From Ancylobacter koreensis (GTDB lineage Bacteria; Pseudomonadota; Alphaproteobacteria; Rhizobiales; Xanthobacteraceae): a DNA stretch of 64,000 nt. How positions within the stretch are numbered: position 1 is the stretch's first letter; the number at the start of each line of letters is the position of its first letter. Below the pieces are notes generated by a model. That model made no database searches and was not told where the DNA came from. It saw nothing but the letters and a program-made list of their open reading frames with translations. Of the stretch, positions 36,098-45,342 are shown piece after piece. The DNA lies in assembly GCF_023016525.1 (NCBI RefSeq), contig NZ_JALKCG010000002.1, forward strand, positions 314,001-378,000, written 5' to 3'. A program made the position numbers and the translations under genes.

Positions 36098-36301
36098 TCA
36101 GCGCTTGAAGAAGTCCTCCGCCGCCGCGCGCGAGGCCCGCTTGCGGCTCAGAGCCACCTTGAGCCGCTCGATCTCGGCGGACAGATGCGCGATGCGCTCC
36201 TCGATCTCGGTCTCCGACAGCGCCGAGAGGTCGGCGCCGACCTCATGGGCGGGCGCTTTCTTCACGCCGGCCGAGGGGAAGATGTCGTCGTCGATCGCCA
36301 T
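36098..36301 (-). CDS. DUF1192 family small protein
   Basis: A 67-residue protein: MAIDDDIFPSA at the start, an acidic centre (LSALSETEIEERIAHLSAEI) that forms a coiled coil, and a basic ERLKVALSRKRASRAAAEDFFKR end. Matches DUF1192, found beside rcdA in many alphaproteobacteria. Function unknown. It has its own terminator, so it is not cotranscribed with rcdA. Confidence 0.88.
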   Translation of the reverse strand: MAIDDDIFPSAGVKKAPAHEVGADLSALSETEIEERIAHLSAEIERLKVALSRKRASRAAAEDFFKR

Positions 36302-36431
36302 GGCACACTCCGTCACTGCCGCGCGCCAAACGCCTGCGCGCCCTTCCAATCTAATGCCCGGCCGGGCCGGTTGCCAGCCGGGGCGGCTTGACCTAGGACG
36401 GGCGGGCATTCGACAGGACGAGGACGACGCC

Positions 36432-37430
36432 ATGACCGAGCTTCCCGCCACCATGACCGCCATCGGCCTGCCGACCCCCGGCGGGCCCGAGGCGCTGGTT
36501 CCCGAGCAGCGGCCGGTACCGGTGCCGGGCAAAGGCGAAATCCTCGTCAAGGTCGCGGCGGCAGGCGTGAACCGGCCGGACGTGATGCAGCGCAAGGGCT
36601 ATTACCCCCCGCCGCCCGGCGCCTCCGACATTCCGGGCCTCGAGATCTCCGGCGAGGTCGTCGCGCTCGGCGAGGACGCGGGCTCATGGAAGATCGGCGA
36701 CAGGGTGTGTGCGCTGGTCTCCGGTGGTGGCTATGCGCAATATTGTCTCGCGGACGCCGGTGCGGCGCTGCCGGTACCGGCGGGGCTCTCGATGATCGAG
36801 GCGGCGGCGCTGCCGGAGACCTTCTTCACCGTCTGGACCAATGTGTTCGACCTCGCCGGGCTGAAGGCGGGCGAGAGCTTTCTCGTGCATGGCGGGACTT
36901 CGGGCATCGGCACCACGGCGATCCAGCTCGCCAAGGCGTTCGGCGCCAGCGTGTTCACCACCGCCGGCAGCGCGGAGAAATGCGCGGTGTGCCGCGAGCT
37001 CGGGGCGGATGTCGCGGTCGACTACAAGAACGAGGATTTCGTCGCGATCATCAAGGAGAAGACCGGCAAGGGGGTGAACGTCATCCTCGACATGGTCGGC
37101 GGCTCCTATATCGCGCGCAATTACGAGGCCGCCGCGCCGCAGGGGCGCATCGTGCAGATCGCCTTCATGGAAGGCTCGAAGGTGCAGATCGACTATATGC
37201 GCCTGATGCTGAAGCGCCTCTCGCATATGGGCTCGACGCTGCGCTCGCGCCCCAAGGGCGAGAAGGCCCTCATTGCCGCCGCGCTGCGCGAGAAGGTCTG
37301 GCCGCTGATCGAGGCCGGCACGGTGAAGCCGGTCATGGATCAGACCTTCCCGCTGGAGAAGGCGAGCGAGGCGCATGCGCGCATGGAGAGCAGCGCGCAT
37401 ATCGGCAAGATCATGCTCAGCGTGGGGTGA
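36432..37430 (+). CDS. NAD(P)H quinone oxidoreductase (zinc-free MDR, PIG3-like)
   Basis: A 332-residue medium-chain dehydrogenase/reductase without the zinc ligands. N-terminal GroES-like domain with AAGVNRPDVMQRKGYYPPPPG, ending in GGGYAQYC; cofactor site HGGTSGIGTTAIQLAKAFG near 155-174; then MVGGSYIARNYEAAAPQGRIVQIAF. This pattern fits the PIG3/TP53I3-like quinone oxidoreductases that use NADPH. It is divergent from DUF1192, a conserved arrangement in this order. The physiological quinone is unknown. Confidence 0.88.
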   Translation: MTELPATMTAIGLPTPGGPEALVPEQRPVPVPGKGEILVKVAAAGVNRPDVMQRKGYYPPPPGASDIPGLEISGEVVALGEDAGSWKIGDRVCALVSGGGYAQYCLADAGAALPVPAGLSMIEAAALPETFFTVWTNVFDLAGLKAGESFLVHGGTSGIGTTAIQLAKAFGASVFTTAGSAEKCAVCRELGADVAVDYKNEDFVAIIKEKTGKGVNVILDMVGGSYIARNYEAAAPQGRIVQIAFMEGSKVQIDYMRLMLKRLSHMGSTLRSRPKGEKALIAAALREKVWPLIEAGTVKPVMDQTFPLEKASEAHARMESSAHIGKIMLSVG

Positions 37431-37813
37431 GGGGCTTCAGTCGTCGTTCGCCGGTGGTGGGCAGGCGGCTTGAGAGCGCGTGGAGAAAAGCCGAAGAGTT
37501 TTTGCTGGGTCCCGGATCGGCGCCGCGCGTGGCGCAGCTTGTCCGGGACACGGAGCCAGCCTCTCGGGCCGGTGCGGTTTGTGCGGGAAGCGCGCTTTCG
37601 GTTTCCCGGCCAAGCGACGGCGCAGCCGAAGCGCAGAGCCGGGATCCAGCGAACGACTCCTGGGCCAGCAGGCCGATCGAGAGGCGATCCCGGCTCTCGC
37701 TTCGGCCGGGATGACGTCTGAAACGGGGAGGCCTGCCGATCAATTCGGTGGAACCCGCCGTGCCACGCGCGCCGCCCCTCTTTAATTCCGGCCCGCCTCG
37801 TCCTAGATTTGTC
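37431..37813. repeat. Intergenic region with two REP-like palindromic segments
   Basis: 383 bases without a gene. GCTGGGTCCCGGATCGGCGC at 37506-37525, with TTGTCCGGGACAC shortly after, matches one arm of the long palindrome at 46440. AGAGCCGGGAT (37635-37645) and ATCCCGGCTCT (37687-37697) form an inverted repeat, followed by CCGGGATGACG. The last 50 bases carry the 6S RNA promoter, with TAGATT at 37804-37809 as the -10 box. Confidence 0.65.
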
Positions 37814-37973
37814 ACGCGGGGCTGCAAGGTTCGTCAGGAGAACATATTCCCCGGGGCCTTATCGATCTCAAAGGGAGCTGTCCCTGACCTTGCCCCTGGG
37901 CTTGGACACACGGCGCCCACCTACGTTGTAGGTTCCCGGGATCGATCCTCCAACGGCCATTGTGGCTCCGCAC
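37814..37973 (+). ncRNA. ssrS: 6S RNA
   Basis: Binds RNA polymerase holoenzyme and mimics an open promoter. The closing stem is visible: GCGGGGCTGCAAGG (37816-37829) pairs, with a few G-U pairs and one bulge, with CCATTGTGGCTCCGC (37957-37971). Inside lie typical alpha 6S blocks: TCAGGAGAACA, AAAGGGAGCTGTCCCTGACC, TGGGCTTGGACACACGGCGC and CCACCTACGTTGTAGGTTCCCGGG. TAGATT just upstream fits a -10 box. It ends about nine bases before the fau (ygfA) ATG, the conserved ssrS-fau linkage. Ends are approximate. Confidence 0.88.
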
Positions 37974-37981
37974 TCATCATC

Positions 37982-38587
37982 ATGCCCCAGTGTCCTCTTC
38001 CCCCCACCGACAAGGCCGGATTGCGCGGCGAGGCGCTCGCCCGGCGCAACGCGCTGACGCCCGAGGCGCGGGCAGCGGCGGCCGAGATTGCCGCCGGCCA
38101 TGCGATGGAATGGCTCGGCGAGGTGTGCGGCGAGGTGGTCTCCGTCTTCGCGCCGATCGGCTCCGAGATCGCCACCGCGCCGCTGGTGGAGCGTCTGCGG
38201 GCGGGCGGCGCGCAGGTGGCGCTTCCCGTGGTGCTGGAGCCCGGCAAGCCGCTGATGTTCCGCCTGTGGGAGCCGGGCGTCGCGCTTGAGCCCTCACGCG
38301 GGCCGGGCCGCTTCGCCATTCCCGCCCCGCCGGAGGGCGCGCCCGCCGTGACGCCGGACGTGCTGGTGGTGCCGCTCGCCGGCTTCGACGCGCGCGGCCA
38401 CCGGCTCGGCTACGGCGCCGGCTTCTACGACCGCACGCTGGCCCTGCTGCGCCGGGTGAAGCGCATCGAGGCCGTTGGCTACGCCTTCGCCGTGCAGGAG
38501 CTTCCCGCCGTGCCCGACGAGCCCCATGACGAGCGGCTGGACGCCATCGCGACGGATGGGGGTATCATCCGGCCGGCGGAGGAGTGA
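37982..38587 (+). CDS. fau: 5-formyltetrahydrofolate cyclo-ligase
   Basis: Converts 5-formyl-THF to 5,10-methenyl-THF using ATP. 201 residues; early DKAGLRGEALARRNAL basic helix, VVLEPGKPLMFRLWEPG, VPLAGFDARGHRLGYGAGFYDRTL (the phosphate and folate-binding block) and a late FAVQELPAVPDEPHDERLDAIATD are typical of the YgfA family. It follows the 6S RNA gene directly, as in many proteobacteria, so the two are likely transcribed together. Confidence 0.93.
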   Translation: MPQCPLPPTDKAGLRGEALARRNALTPEARAAAAEIAAGHAMEWLGEVCGEVVSVFAPIGSEIATAPLVERLRAGGAQVALPVVLEPGKPLMFRLWEPGVALEPSRGPGRFAIPAPPEGAPAVTPDVLVVPLAGFDARGHRLGYGAGFYDRTLALLRRVKRIEAVGYAFAVQELPAVPDEPHDERLDAIATDGGIIRPAEE

Positions 38588-38604
38588 CGTGCGGAGAGTG
38601 ATAG

Positions 38605-39420
38605 ATGCGCCTGCTTTTTCTTGGTGACGTGGTGGGCCGGCCCGGCCGGCAGGCGGTGGCCCAGCATCTGCCCCGGCTGCGCGGGGCGTGGGCGCTCGAT
38701 TTCGTCGTGGTGAACGGCGAGAACGCCGCCGGCGGCTTCGGCATCACCGAGGCCATCTACGAGGAATTCCTGGAGGCCGGCGCCGACGCGGTGACGCTCG
38801 GCAACCATTCCTTCGACCAGCGCGAGGCGCTGGTGTTCATCGAGCGCGCGCCGCGCCTCGTGCGTCCCGCCAATTACCCGCCCGGCACGCCGGGGCGCGG
38901 CGCGGCGCTGGTGGAGGCGCGCGGCGGCGCGCAGGTGCTGGTCGTGAACATGATGGGCCGCATCTTCATGGACCCGCTGGACGATCCCTTCGCCGCCATC
39001 GACCGCGAGTTGGACGCCGCCCCGCTGGGGCAGGTGGCCGATGCCGCCATCGTCGATTTCCACGCCGAGACCACCAGCGAGAAGCAGGCCTTCGGCCACT
39101 GGTGCGACGGGCGCGCGAGCCTCGTCGTCGGCACCCATACCCATGTGCCGACCGCCGATCACCGCATCCTGCCGGGCGGCACCGCCTATATGACCGATGT
39201 CGGCATGTGCGGCAGCTATGACGGGGTGATCGGCATGGACAAGGAGGAGCCGCTACGCCGCTTCACCCGTCGCATCGGCTCGCAGCGTTTCGAGCCGGCG
39301 GCGGGCGAGGGCACGCTGTCGGGCCTCGCGGTGGAGACGGACGCTTCCGGCCATGCGGTACGGGTGGCGCCGGTGCGCCTCGGCGGGGCATTGGAAGAGG
39401 CGGTGCCGGCCTTCTGGTAG
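38605..39420 (+). CDS. YmdB-type metallophosphoesterase (TIGR00282)
   Basis: A 271-residue member of the YmdB/TIGR00282 family. Metal ligands are seen in FLGDVVGRPGR (5-15), NGENAAGG (37-44), GNHSFDQ and GTHTHVPTADHRILPGGTAYMTDVGMCG. The Bacillus relative hydrolyses 2',3'-cyclic nucleotides and affects biofilm and RNase Y; here the role is inferred. It starts 17 bases after fau and is probably in the same transcript. Confidence 0.92.
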   Translation: MRLLFLGDVVGRPGRQAVAQHLPRLRGAWALDFVVVNGENAAGGFGITEAIYEEFLEAGADAVTLGNHSFDQREALVFIERAPRLVRPANYPPGTPGRGAALVEARGGAQVLVVNMMGRIFMDPLDDPFAAIDRELDAAPLGQVADAAIVDFHAETTSEKQAFGHWCDGRASLVVGTHTHVPTADHRILPGGTAYMTDVGMCGSYDGVIGMDKEEPLRRFTRRIGSQRFEPAAGEGTLSGLAVETDASGHAVRVAPVRLGGALEEAVPAFW

Positions 39421-39531
39421 CGCCCGCTTTACGCGCGTGGGGGCTCTCGCCTATAAGCCGCGCATTCTTTGCTTTTCGAGACCGGGATACGCCGGTGCGG
39501 CAGCGGCCGCCGGCGCGACGTGGAGGCGGCG

Positions 39532-40278
39532 ATGGCCGGGCATTCGCAGTTCAAGAACATCATGCACCGCAAGGGCAAGCAGGACGCGGTGCGCTCCAAG
39601 CTGTTCTCCAAGCTGGCGCGTGAAATCACCGTCGCCGCCAAGCTTGGCCTGCCCGACCCGAACATGAACCCGCGCCTGCGCGCCGCCATCCTCGCGGCCC
39701 GCGCCGAGAACATGCCCAAGGACAATATCGACCGCGCCGTCAAGAAGGCGCTGGGCGGCGACGCGGAGAACTATGACGAGATCCGCTACGAGGGCTACGG
39801 CCCCGGCGGCGTCGCCGTCATCGTCGAGGCGCTGACCGACAACCGCAACCGCACGGCTTCCGAAGTGCGCTCCTACTTCACCAAGTCGGGCGGCTCGCTG
39901 GCCGAGACCGGCGCGGTGTCCTTCATGTTCGACCGCATCGGCACCGTCGAGTTCGACGCCGCCAAGGCCTCGGCCGACGACATGCTGGAAGCCGCCATCG
40001 ACGCCGGCGCCGACGACGTGTCTTCCGACGAGAACGGCCATGAGGTGGTGTGCTCGGTGGAGAACCTGCACGAGGTCGCCCGCGCGCTGGAAGCCAAGTT
40101 CGGCGAGCCGAGGAAGTCCGGCCTCGTCTGGCGCCCGCAGAACAACGTGGCAGTCGACGACGAGGTGGCGGAGAAGCTGGTGCGCCTCGTCGACAACCTG
40201 AACGACAATGACGACGTGCAGAACGTCTACGCCAATTTCGAGCTGTCCGACGCCTTCCTCGCCAAGATGGGCGACTGA
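39532..40278 (+). CDS. YebC/PmpR family protein (TACO1-like)
   Basis: 248 residues with the family start [20 protein letters not shown], then [38 protein letters not shown] and the [14 protein letters not shown] core. Members are annotated as transcriptional regulators; related proteins, including mitochondrial TACO1, assist translation, so annotation as a DNA-binding regulator is uncertain. In many proteobacteria yebC lies just before ruvC; here two transporter genes (tauE-like and eamA-like) lie between them. Confidence 0.94.
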   Translation: MAGHSQFKNIMHRKGKQDAVRSKLFSKLAREITVAAKLGLPDPNMNPRLRAAILAARAENMPKDNIDRAVKKALGGDAENYDEIRYEGYGPGGVAVIVEALTDNRNRTASEVRSYFTKSGGSLAETGAVSFMFDRIGTVEFDAAKASADDMLEAAIDAGADDVSSDENGHEVVCSVENLHEVARALEAKFGEPRKSGLVWRPQNNVAVDDEVAEKLVRLVDNLNDNDDVQNVYANFELSDAFLAKMGD

Positions 40279-40298
40279 GGCGAAGGCCTCGGCCGGCG

Positions 40299-41045
40299 TC
40301 AGCGTCCCAGCAGCGCGTCGAACAGCGGCAGGCTGAACAGCGCGGCGCCGGCGATCACCCAGTAGGCGGCAATGCGGTAGGCCTTGTCCGAAGCGCCCTT
40401 GAAGGAGCGCGCGCCGGCATAGAGGCCCAGCGCATAGGCCGGGCCGAGCAGCAGCGACAGCCGGCCGACCTCGGCGTCGATCATGCCGTGCGCGGCATAG
40501 GCGGTGCCGCTCGCCAGCGTCACCAGCGCGAAGAAGCCGAACAGGTTGGCGCGCACCAGCGCCGAGGGCTGGCCGGCGCCGAGCCAGTAGACCACCACGG
40601 CGGGACCGGACATCTGCGCCGCGCCGCCGCAGAAGCCGGCGATGGCGCCCACCCCGAGCGTCGTCGGCAGGCCGTGCCGGCCGGAATGGCGCCAGCCGGA
40701 CATCAGCAGCGCCAGCAGGCCGAGGCTCAGCACCGCCAGCGCCCAGCGCAGCACGAGCGGCTCCATGTGCTCCAGCACCCAGACGCCGGCCGGCACCGCC
40801 ACCACGGCGCCGACGGCGAGCGGGGCCACCTGCCGCCACAGGCAGGCGCGCAGCGCCCGCAGCAGGAAGGGCAAAGTGAGCACGGTGTCGATGACGAGGA
40901 GCGTGGGCGCGGCGACCTTCGGCCCGAAGGCGGCCGAGACCAGCGGCACGAAGATGAGCGCCCCGCCGAAGCCGGAAAAGCCGCGGGTGACGCCGGCGAT
41001 GAGCGCGGTGAGGAAGGCCCAGACGAGGGCCGGATCGTAGGACAT
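40299..41045 (-). CDS. TauE/SafE family membrane transporter
   Basis: A 248-residue protein with seven to eight transmembrane helices. GVTRGFSGFGGALIFVPLVSAAFGPKVAAP near residues 18-47 and the second-half repeat GAIAGFCGGAAQMSGPAVVVYWLG are the two inverted-repeat signatures of TauE/SafE anion exporters. The substrate (sulfite, sulfoacetate or another organosulfonate) cannot be told. It is inserted between yebC and ruvC and reads against them, convergent with yebC. Confidence 0.87.
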   Translation of the reverse strand: MSYDPALVWAFLTALIAGVTRGFSGFGGALIFVPLVSAAFGPKVAAPTLLVIDTVLTLPFLLRALRACLWRQVAPLAVGAVVAVPAGVWVLEHMEPLVLRWALAVLSLGLLALLMSGWRHSGRHGLPTTLGVGAIAGFCGGAAQMSGPAVVVYWLGAGQPSALVRANLFGFFALVTLASGTAYAAHGMIDAEVGRLSLLLGPAYALGLYAGARSFKGASDKAYRIAAYWVIAGAALFSLPLFDALLGR

Positions 41046-41274
41046 GGGAAACCGTGGGCGCAGCGAACGTCGCCGCCCGCGACACCTAGGCCCGTGCCGG
41101 CACGGCGTCAACGCCGGCAGGGGAGCGCGACGATCGGGTTTGCTGAACGTGGCTATTCGCAAAACTCATTTGCGCCCAAACATCGTGCACGCCACATTCA
41201 GGGTAACTCGCGCCGCCGGCTTTGCCGTGAACGGCGCCTTCCTCGTTCGCCGCCCCGCGCGGCCGGAAACCGTC

Positions 41275-42219
41275 ATGGACAAGCCCGTCTCTCCCGCCGC
41301 CGGCAAGGCGCGCATCGCGGCCGCCCCGTTCTTCTCCGACCGGGCGGTCGGGATCGCCTGCGCCCTGCTCGCCGTCTCCATCTGGGGCGGCTGGATCGTC
41401 TCCACCCGCCATGCCGTGCACGGCCACCTGCCGCCGCAGACGGTGGGCTGGCTGCGCTTCGTCGTCCCCGCGCTCGTCCTGGCGCCCGCCTGGTGGCGCG
41501 TGGGATTCTATCCCAGGCGCGCGCTGGTGCCGTTCCTGTTCTCCTTCCTCGGCGCGGGAGCGATCTTCTTCCTCGTGGTCGGCAACGCCATGCGCTTCGT
41601 GCCGGCGGCCGATGTCGGGCCGCTGCTGCCGGGCACCATGCCGCTGATCGTGGCGGCGATCTCGGTGCTGTTCCTGCGCGAACGCCTCGGCTGGCTGCGC
41701 GGCGCCGGCTTCGCGTGCATCGCGCTCGGCGTGCTCACGCTCGGCGGCCGGGGCATCCTGTTCCCGGAGGACGGCGCGTGGCGCGGCCACCTCCTGCTGG
41801 TCACGGGAGCCGCCATGTGGGCGGGCAACACCATCGCCTTCCGCCGCACCGGGATGAGGCCGACGGAGCTGGTCGGGCTGATCGGCCTGTGGTCGATCAT
41901 CATCCTCACCCCGACCGGCCTGCCCGGCGTGATCCACGCCGTGTCGGACGGCTATGGCCGCGAGGTGCTGCTGCAACTGGTGATGCAGGGCCTGCTGTCG
42001 GGCGTCGTCGCGCTGGTCGCCTTCATCATGGCCATCGAGCGCCTCGGCCCCTCGCGGGCGGCGGCCTTCACCGGGCTGGTGCCGGCGCTGGCGGCGCTGA
42101 TCGCGGTGCCGGTGCTCGGCGAGCACCCCGACATGCCCGCGCTCATCGGCGTCGCCGCCACCGGCATCGGCGTCGCGCTGGCGAGCGGGGCGTTCTCGCC
42201 GGCGTCGAAGGCGGGTTAA
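41275..42219 (+). CDS. DMT superfamily transporter (EamA type)
   Basis: A 314-residue inner-membrane protein with about ten hydrophobic segments and two EamA repeats (first around residues 24-150 with SIWGGWIVSTRHAV, second around 170-300). FFLVVGNAMRFVPAADVGPLLPGTMPLIVA is the helix 3-4 signature of the drug/metabolite transporter family. The substrate is unknown. It is divergent from the tauE-like gene; the two might have been inserted together between yebC and ruvC. Confidence 0.87.
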   Translation: MDKPVSPAAGKARIAAAPFFSDRAVGIACALLAVSIWGGWIVSTRHAVHGHLPPQTVGWLRFVVPALVLAPAWWRVGFYPRRALVPFLFSFLGAGAIFFLVVGNAMRFVPAADVGPLLPGTMPLIVAAISVLFLRERLGWLRGAGFACIALGVLTLGGRGILFPEDGAWRGHLLLVTGAAMWAGNTIAFRRTGMRPTELVGLIGLWSIIILTPTGLPGVIHAVSDGYGREVLLQLVMQGLLSGVVALVAFIMAIERLGPSRAAAFTGLVPALAALIAVPVLGEHPDMPALIGVAATGIGVALASGAFSPASKAG

Positions 42220-42318
42220 CTCCCCGTTAACCCTGTTCGCCGTCGGGTGCCGCCGGGCGCGGCGGCGGGTGCCGGCGGCACTAGGCGTTCGTCATTTGTT
42301 CGGCTACGCACTGTGCCT

Positions 42319-42837
42319 ATGGCGACGCTTCCGATTCGCATAGTCGGGCTCGATCCGGGCCTGCGCCGCACCGGCTGGGGGGTGATCGAGGCTGTGGGCA
42401 CGCGGCTGAGCTTCATCGCCTGCGGCACGGTGATGCCGCCGGAGGAGGGCGGGCTCGCCGAGCGCCTCGCCTGCCTGCACACCGAGCTTGCCGCCGTGCT
42501 GCGCGCCCATGCGCCCGACGAGGCGGCGGTGGAGGAGACTTTCGTCAACGTGAACCCGGCCTCGACGCTCAAGCTCGGCCAGGCGCGCGGCGTGGTGATG
42601 CTCACCCCGGCGCTGCTGGGCCTGCCGGTGGCCGAATATGCGGCGCTGCTGGTGAAGAAGACCGTGGTGGGCGCGGGCCGCGCCGACAAGGCGCAGATCC
42701 GCATGATGATCAAGGTGCTGCTGCCGCAGGCCGACTTCACCACCGACGACGCCGCCGACGCGCTTGCGGTGGCCGTCACCCACGCGCAGCATCGCGGCAT
42801 GGCGGCGCTCAGGGCGCGGATGGCGGCGGCGGGATGA
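42319..42837 (+). CDS. ruvC: Crossover junction endodeoxyribonuclease RuvC
   Basis: Resolves Holliday junctions. 172 residues; catalytic Asp12 ([12 protein letters not shown]), Glu72 ([11 protein letters not shown]) and the C-terminal [13 protein letters not shown] acids are intact. First gene of ruvC-ruvA-ruvB, 25 bases before ruvA. Confidence 0.96.
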   Translation: MATLPIRIVGLDPGLRRTGWGVIEAVGTRLSFIACGTVMPPEEGGLAERLACLHTELAAVLRAHAPDEAAVEETFVNVNPASTLKLGQARGVVMLTPALLGLPVAEYAALLVKKTVVGAGRADKAQIRMMIKVLLPQADFTTDDAADALAVAVTHAQHRGMAALRARMAAAG

Positions 42838-42862
42838 GGACCACAGTGACCGGCGGGTTCAC

Positions 42863-43480
42863 ATGATCGGAAAGCTCAAGGGCCTGGTCGACAGCTATGG
42901 CGACGAGCACGTGATCCTCGACGTGCAGGGCGTCGGCTATCTCGTGCACTGCTCGGGGCGCACGCTGCAGGCGCTGCCTTCGCCGGGCGAGGCGGCGACG
43001 CTCTTCATCGAGACCTTCGTGCGCGAGGACATGATCCGCCTCTACGGCTTCGCCTCGCAGGCCGAGAAGAGCTGGTTCCTGCTGTTGCAGAACGTGCAGG
43101 GCGTCGGCGCCAAGGTGGCGCTCTCCGTGCTCTCCGTGCTCTCGCCCTCGGAACTCGCCAATGCGGTGGCGCTGGGCGACCGGGCCATGGTGGCGCGGGC
43201 GAACGGCGTCGGCCCGAAGGTCGCCGCGCGCATCGTCGCCGAATTGAAGGACAAGGCGCCGGGCTTTGCCGATGTCGATCCGGGTGTGGCGGGGCTCGCT
43301 GCCTCGCTGGATGACAAGCGCGCGCCCGCGCCGGTGGCGGATGCGGTCTCCGCGCTGGTCAATCTCGGCTATGCGCAGCTTCAGGCGAGCGCGGCGGTGG
43401 CGGCGGCGCTGCGTGAGGCGGGCGAGGGCGCCGACACCGCCCGGCTGATCCGCCTCGGGCTGAAGGAACTGGCGAAGTGA
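42863..43480 (+). CDS. ruvA: Holliday junction helicase subunit RuvA
   Basis: Junction-specificity subunit of the RuvAB branch-migration motor. 205 residues; [14 protein letters not shown]-terminal OB fold, acidic pin region [10 protein letters not shown], the two helix-hairpin-helix motifs ([14 protein letters not shown] and [13 protein letters not shown]) and a C-terminal RuvB-binding domain ending [11 protein letters not shown]. It overlaps ruvB by four bases (GTGA). Confidence 0.97.
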   Translation: MIGKLKGLVDSYGDEHVILDVQGVGYLVHCSGRTLQALPSPGEAATLFIETFVREDMIRLYGFASQAEKSWFLLLQNVQGVGAKVALSVLSVLSPSELANAVALGDRAMVARANGVGPKVAARIVAELKDKAPGFADVDPGVAGLAASLDDKRAPAPVADAVSALVNLGYAQLQASAAVAAALREAGEGADTARLIRLGLKELAK

Positions 43481-44514
43481 GCGACAAGCGCCTCGTCGCC
43501 CCCGACAAGCGCGAGGAGGACCTCGCGGAAGCCTCGCTGCGCCCGCAGAACCTCGCCGAATTCGTCGGGCAGGAGCAGGCGCGGGCCAATCTCGATATCT
43601 TCATCCGGGCGGCGAAGACGCGCGGCGAGGCGCTCGACCACGTGCTGTTCGTCGGCCCGCCGGGGCTGGGCAAGACCACGCTGGCGCAGATCGTGGCGCG
43701 CGAACTGGGCGTCGGCTTCCGCGCCACTTCCGGCCCCGTGATCGCCAAGGCGGGTGACCTCGCCGCGCTGCTGACCAATCTCGAAGAGCGCGACGTGCTG
43801 TTCATCGACGAGATCCACCGGCTCAACCCGGCGGTGGAGGAAATCCTCTATCCCGCCATGGAGGACTACGAGCTGGACCTGATCATCGGCGAGGGGCCGG
43901 CGGCGCGCTCGGTGAAGATCTCGCTGTCGAAATTCACGCTGGTCGGCGCCACCACGCGCTCGGGCCTGCTCACCACACCGCTGCGCGACCGCTTCGGCAT
44001 CCCGATCCGGCTGAACTTCTACACCGTGGACGAGCTGGAGCTGGTGGTGACGCGCGGCGCGCGGGTGATGGGAATCCCCATCGCGAAGGACGGCGCCCGC
44101 GAGATCGCCCGGCGCGCGCGCGGCACGCCGCGCATCGCCGGCCGCCTGCTGCGCCGGGTGCGCGACTTCACGCTGGTGGCGGGCAAGGAGATCATCGACC
44201 GCGCGGCGGCCGACCACGCGCTGCGCGCGCTGGAGGTGGACGGCCTCGGCCTCGACCAGATGGACCGGCGCTATCTCTCGGTGATCGCGATGAATTACGG
44301 CGGCGGGCCGGTGGGGGTGGAGACCATCGCCGCCGCGCTCTCCGAGCCGCGCGACGCCATCGAGGAGATCATCGAGCCCTATCTGGTGCAGCAGGGATTC
44401 CTGCAGCGCACGCCGCGCGGGCGGGTGCTGACGGCGCACGCCTTCAAGCATCTGGGCCTTGCCGCGCCGGCGAGCGTCAACCAGATGCCGCTGTTCGACG
44501 AAGGCGGCGAGTGA
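43477..44514 (+). CDS. ruvB: Holliday junction helicase subunit RuvB
   Basis: AAA+ motor of the RuvABC resolvasome. 345 residues; Walker [12 protein letters not shown], Walker [12 protein letters not shown], sensor 1 GATTRSG, and arginine finger segment [11 protein letters not shown] are present. The GTG start at 43477 lies within the ruvA stop, giving coupled translation. Confidence 0.97.
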   Translation: MSDKRLVAPDKREEDLAEASLRPQNLAEFVGQEQARANLDIFIRAAKTRGEALDHVLFVGPPGLGKTTLAQIVARELGVGFRATSGPVIAKAGDLAALLTNLEERDVLFIDEIHRLNPAVEEILYPAMEDYELDLIIGEGPAARSVKISLSKFTLVGATTRSGLLTTPLRDRFGIPIRLNFYTVDELELVVTRGARVMGIPIAKDGAREIARRARGTPRIAGRLLRRVRDFTLVAGKEIIDRAAADHALRALEVDGLGLDQMDRRYLSVIAMNYGGGPVGVETIAAALSEPRDAIEEIIEPYLVQQGFLQRTPRGRVLTAHAFKHLGLAAPASVNQMPLFDEGGE

Positions 44515-44574
44515 GGCGGGGAGTGAGGCGGCGGCCATCGACGGCGGCGCGCCCGTGATGTAAGTCCCCTTCAC

Positions 44575-45210
44575 ATGAGCTGGTCCCGGAACGGCGGAGA
44601 ATCGCGCGGCTACCATCACGGCAACCTCCGGGAAGCCCTGATGAAGGCGGCGCTCGAACTGATCGCCGAGAAGGGCACCGCGGGGGCCACCTTCGCCGAG
44701 GCGGCGCGCCGGGCCGGCGTCTCCCCCGCCGCGCCCTACCGGCATTTCCGCGACCGCGACGAATTGCTGGCGGCGGTGGCGTCGGACGGCTTCGAGCGCT
44801 TCACCCTGGCGCTGGAGGCGGGCTGGAACGGCGGGCGGCCGACGCCGGTGGAAGCCTATGAGCGGCTGGGCCGTGCCTATCTCGCCTTCGCCCGCGAGCA
44901 CCCGGCCGACTATGTCGCCATGTTCGAATCCGGCCTGCCGAGCGAGACCTATCCGGCGCTGGCGCAGGCGAGCGGGCGCGCCTTCGGGGTGCTGCGCGAG
45001 GCGGCCGACGCGCTGGTCGCCAGCATGCCGGCGGCGGCACGCCCGCCGGCGCTTATGGTGGCGCTGCACACATGGGCGCTCGCGCACGGCGTCGCTTCGC
45101 TGTTTGGCCGGCAGGACGCCTCGCGGCGAAAACTGCCGATGGAGCCGGACGACCTGCTTGAGGCCGCATTTCTGGTCTATCTCAAGGGCCTCGGCGCGCC
45201 CTCGGCGTGA
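44575..45210 (+). CDS. TetR family transcriptional regulator
   Basis: A 211-residue regulator. The helix-turn-helix is in residues 18-62: HHGNLREALMKAALELIAEKG, then [26 protein letters not shown]. The ligand domain is ordinary for the family and its inducer is unknown. It is followed by a palindrome at 45278-45298, just upstream of the DUF2852 gene, that could be an operator for it. The start at 44575 gives the standard length. Confidence 0.87.
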   Translation: MSWSRNGGESRGYHHGNLREALMKAALELIAEKGTAGATFAEAARRAGVSPAAPYRHFRDRDELLAAVASDGFERFTLALEAGWNGGRPTPVEAYERLGRAYLAFAREHPADYVAMFESGLPSETYPALAQASGRAFGVLREAADALVASMPAAARPPALMVALHTWALAHGVASLFGRQDASRRKLPMEPDDLLEAAFLVYLKGLGAPSA

Positions 45211-45247
45211 GCGCCGCCGCATTCCGGCAGATTCGATGTAACGATCC

Positions 45248-45276
45248 TTGACATCGTGCCGCAGCGTTCCTACCTA
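45248..45276 (+). promoter_or_regulatory. Predicted promoter of the DUF2852 gene
   Basis: A perfect TTGACA at 45248-45253 followed after 17 bases by TACCTA (45271-45276). The palindrome at 45278-45298 immediately downstream would cover the transcription start. Confidence 0.5.
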
Positions 45277-45277
45277 T

Positions 45278-45298
45278 GTAAATGTGATTAACATTCAC
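45278..45298. promoter_or_regulatory. Candidate operator palindrome
   Basis: GTAAATGTGATTAACATTCAC is a 21-base imperfect palindrome: AATGT and ACATT, with GT and AC at the ends, are symmetrically placed. Its position just after the -10 box suits repression, and the nearest regulator gene encodes a TetR protein 68 bases upstream. Confidence 0.4.
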
Positions 45299-45342
45299 CC
45301 CTGCGGTATCCGCCGCACGGGCGTTTTCAGGAGCGGAGACCC

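Noticed and set aside
43381..45222. Open frame of 613 codons on the minus strand
   Set aside because: Antisense to ruvA, ruvB and the TetR gene, all of which have clear motifs.
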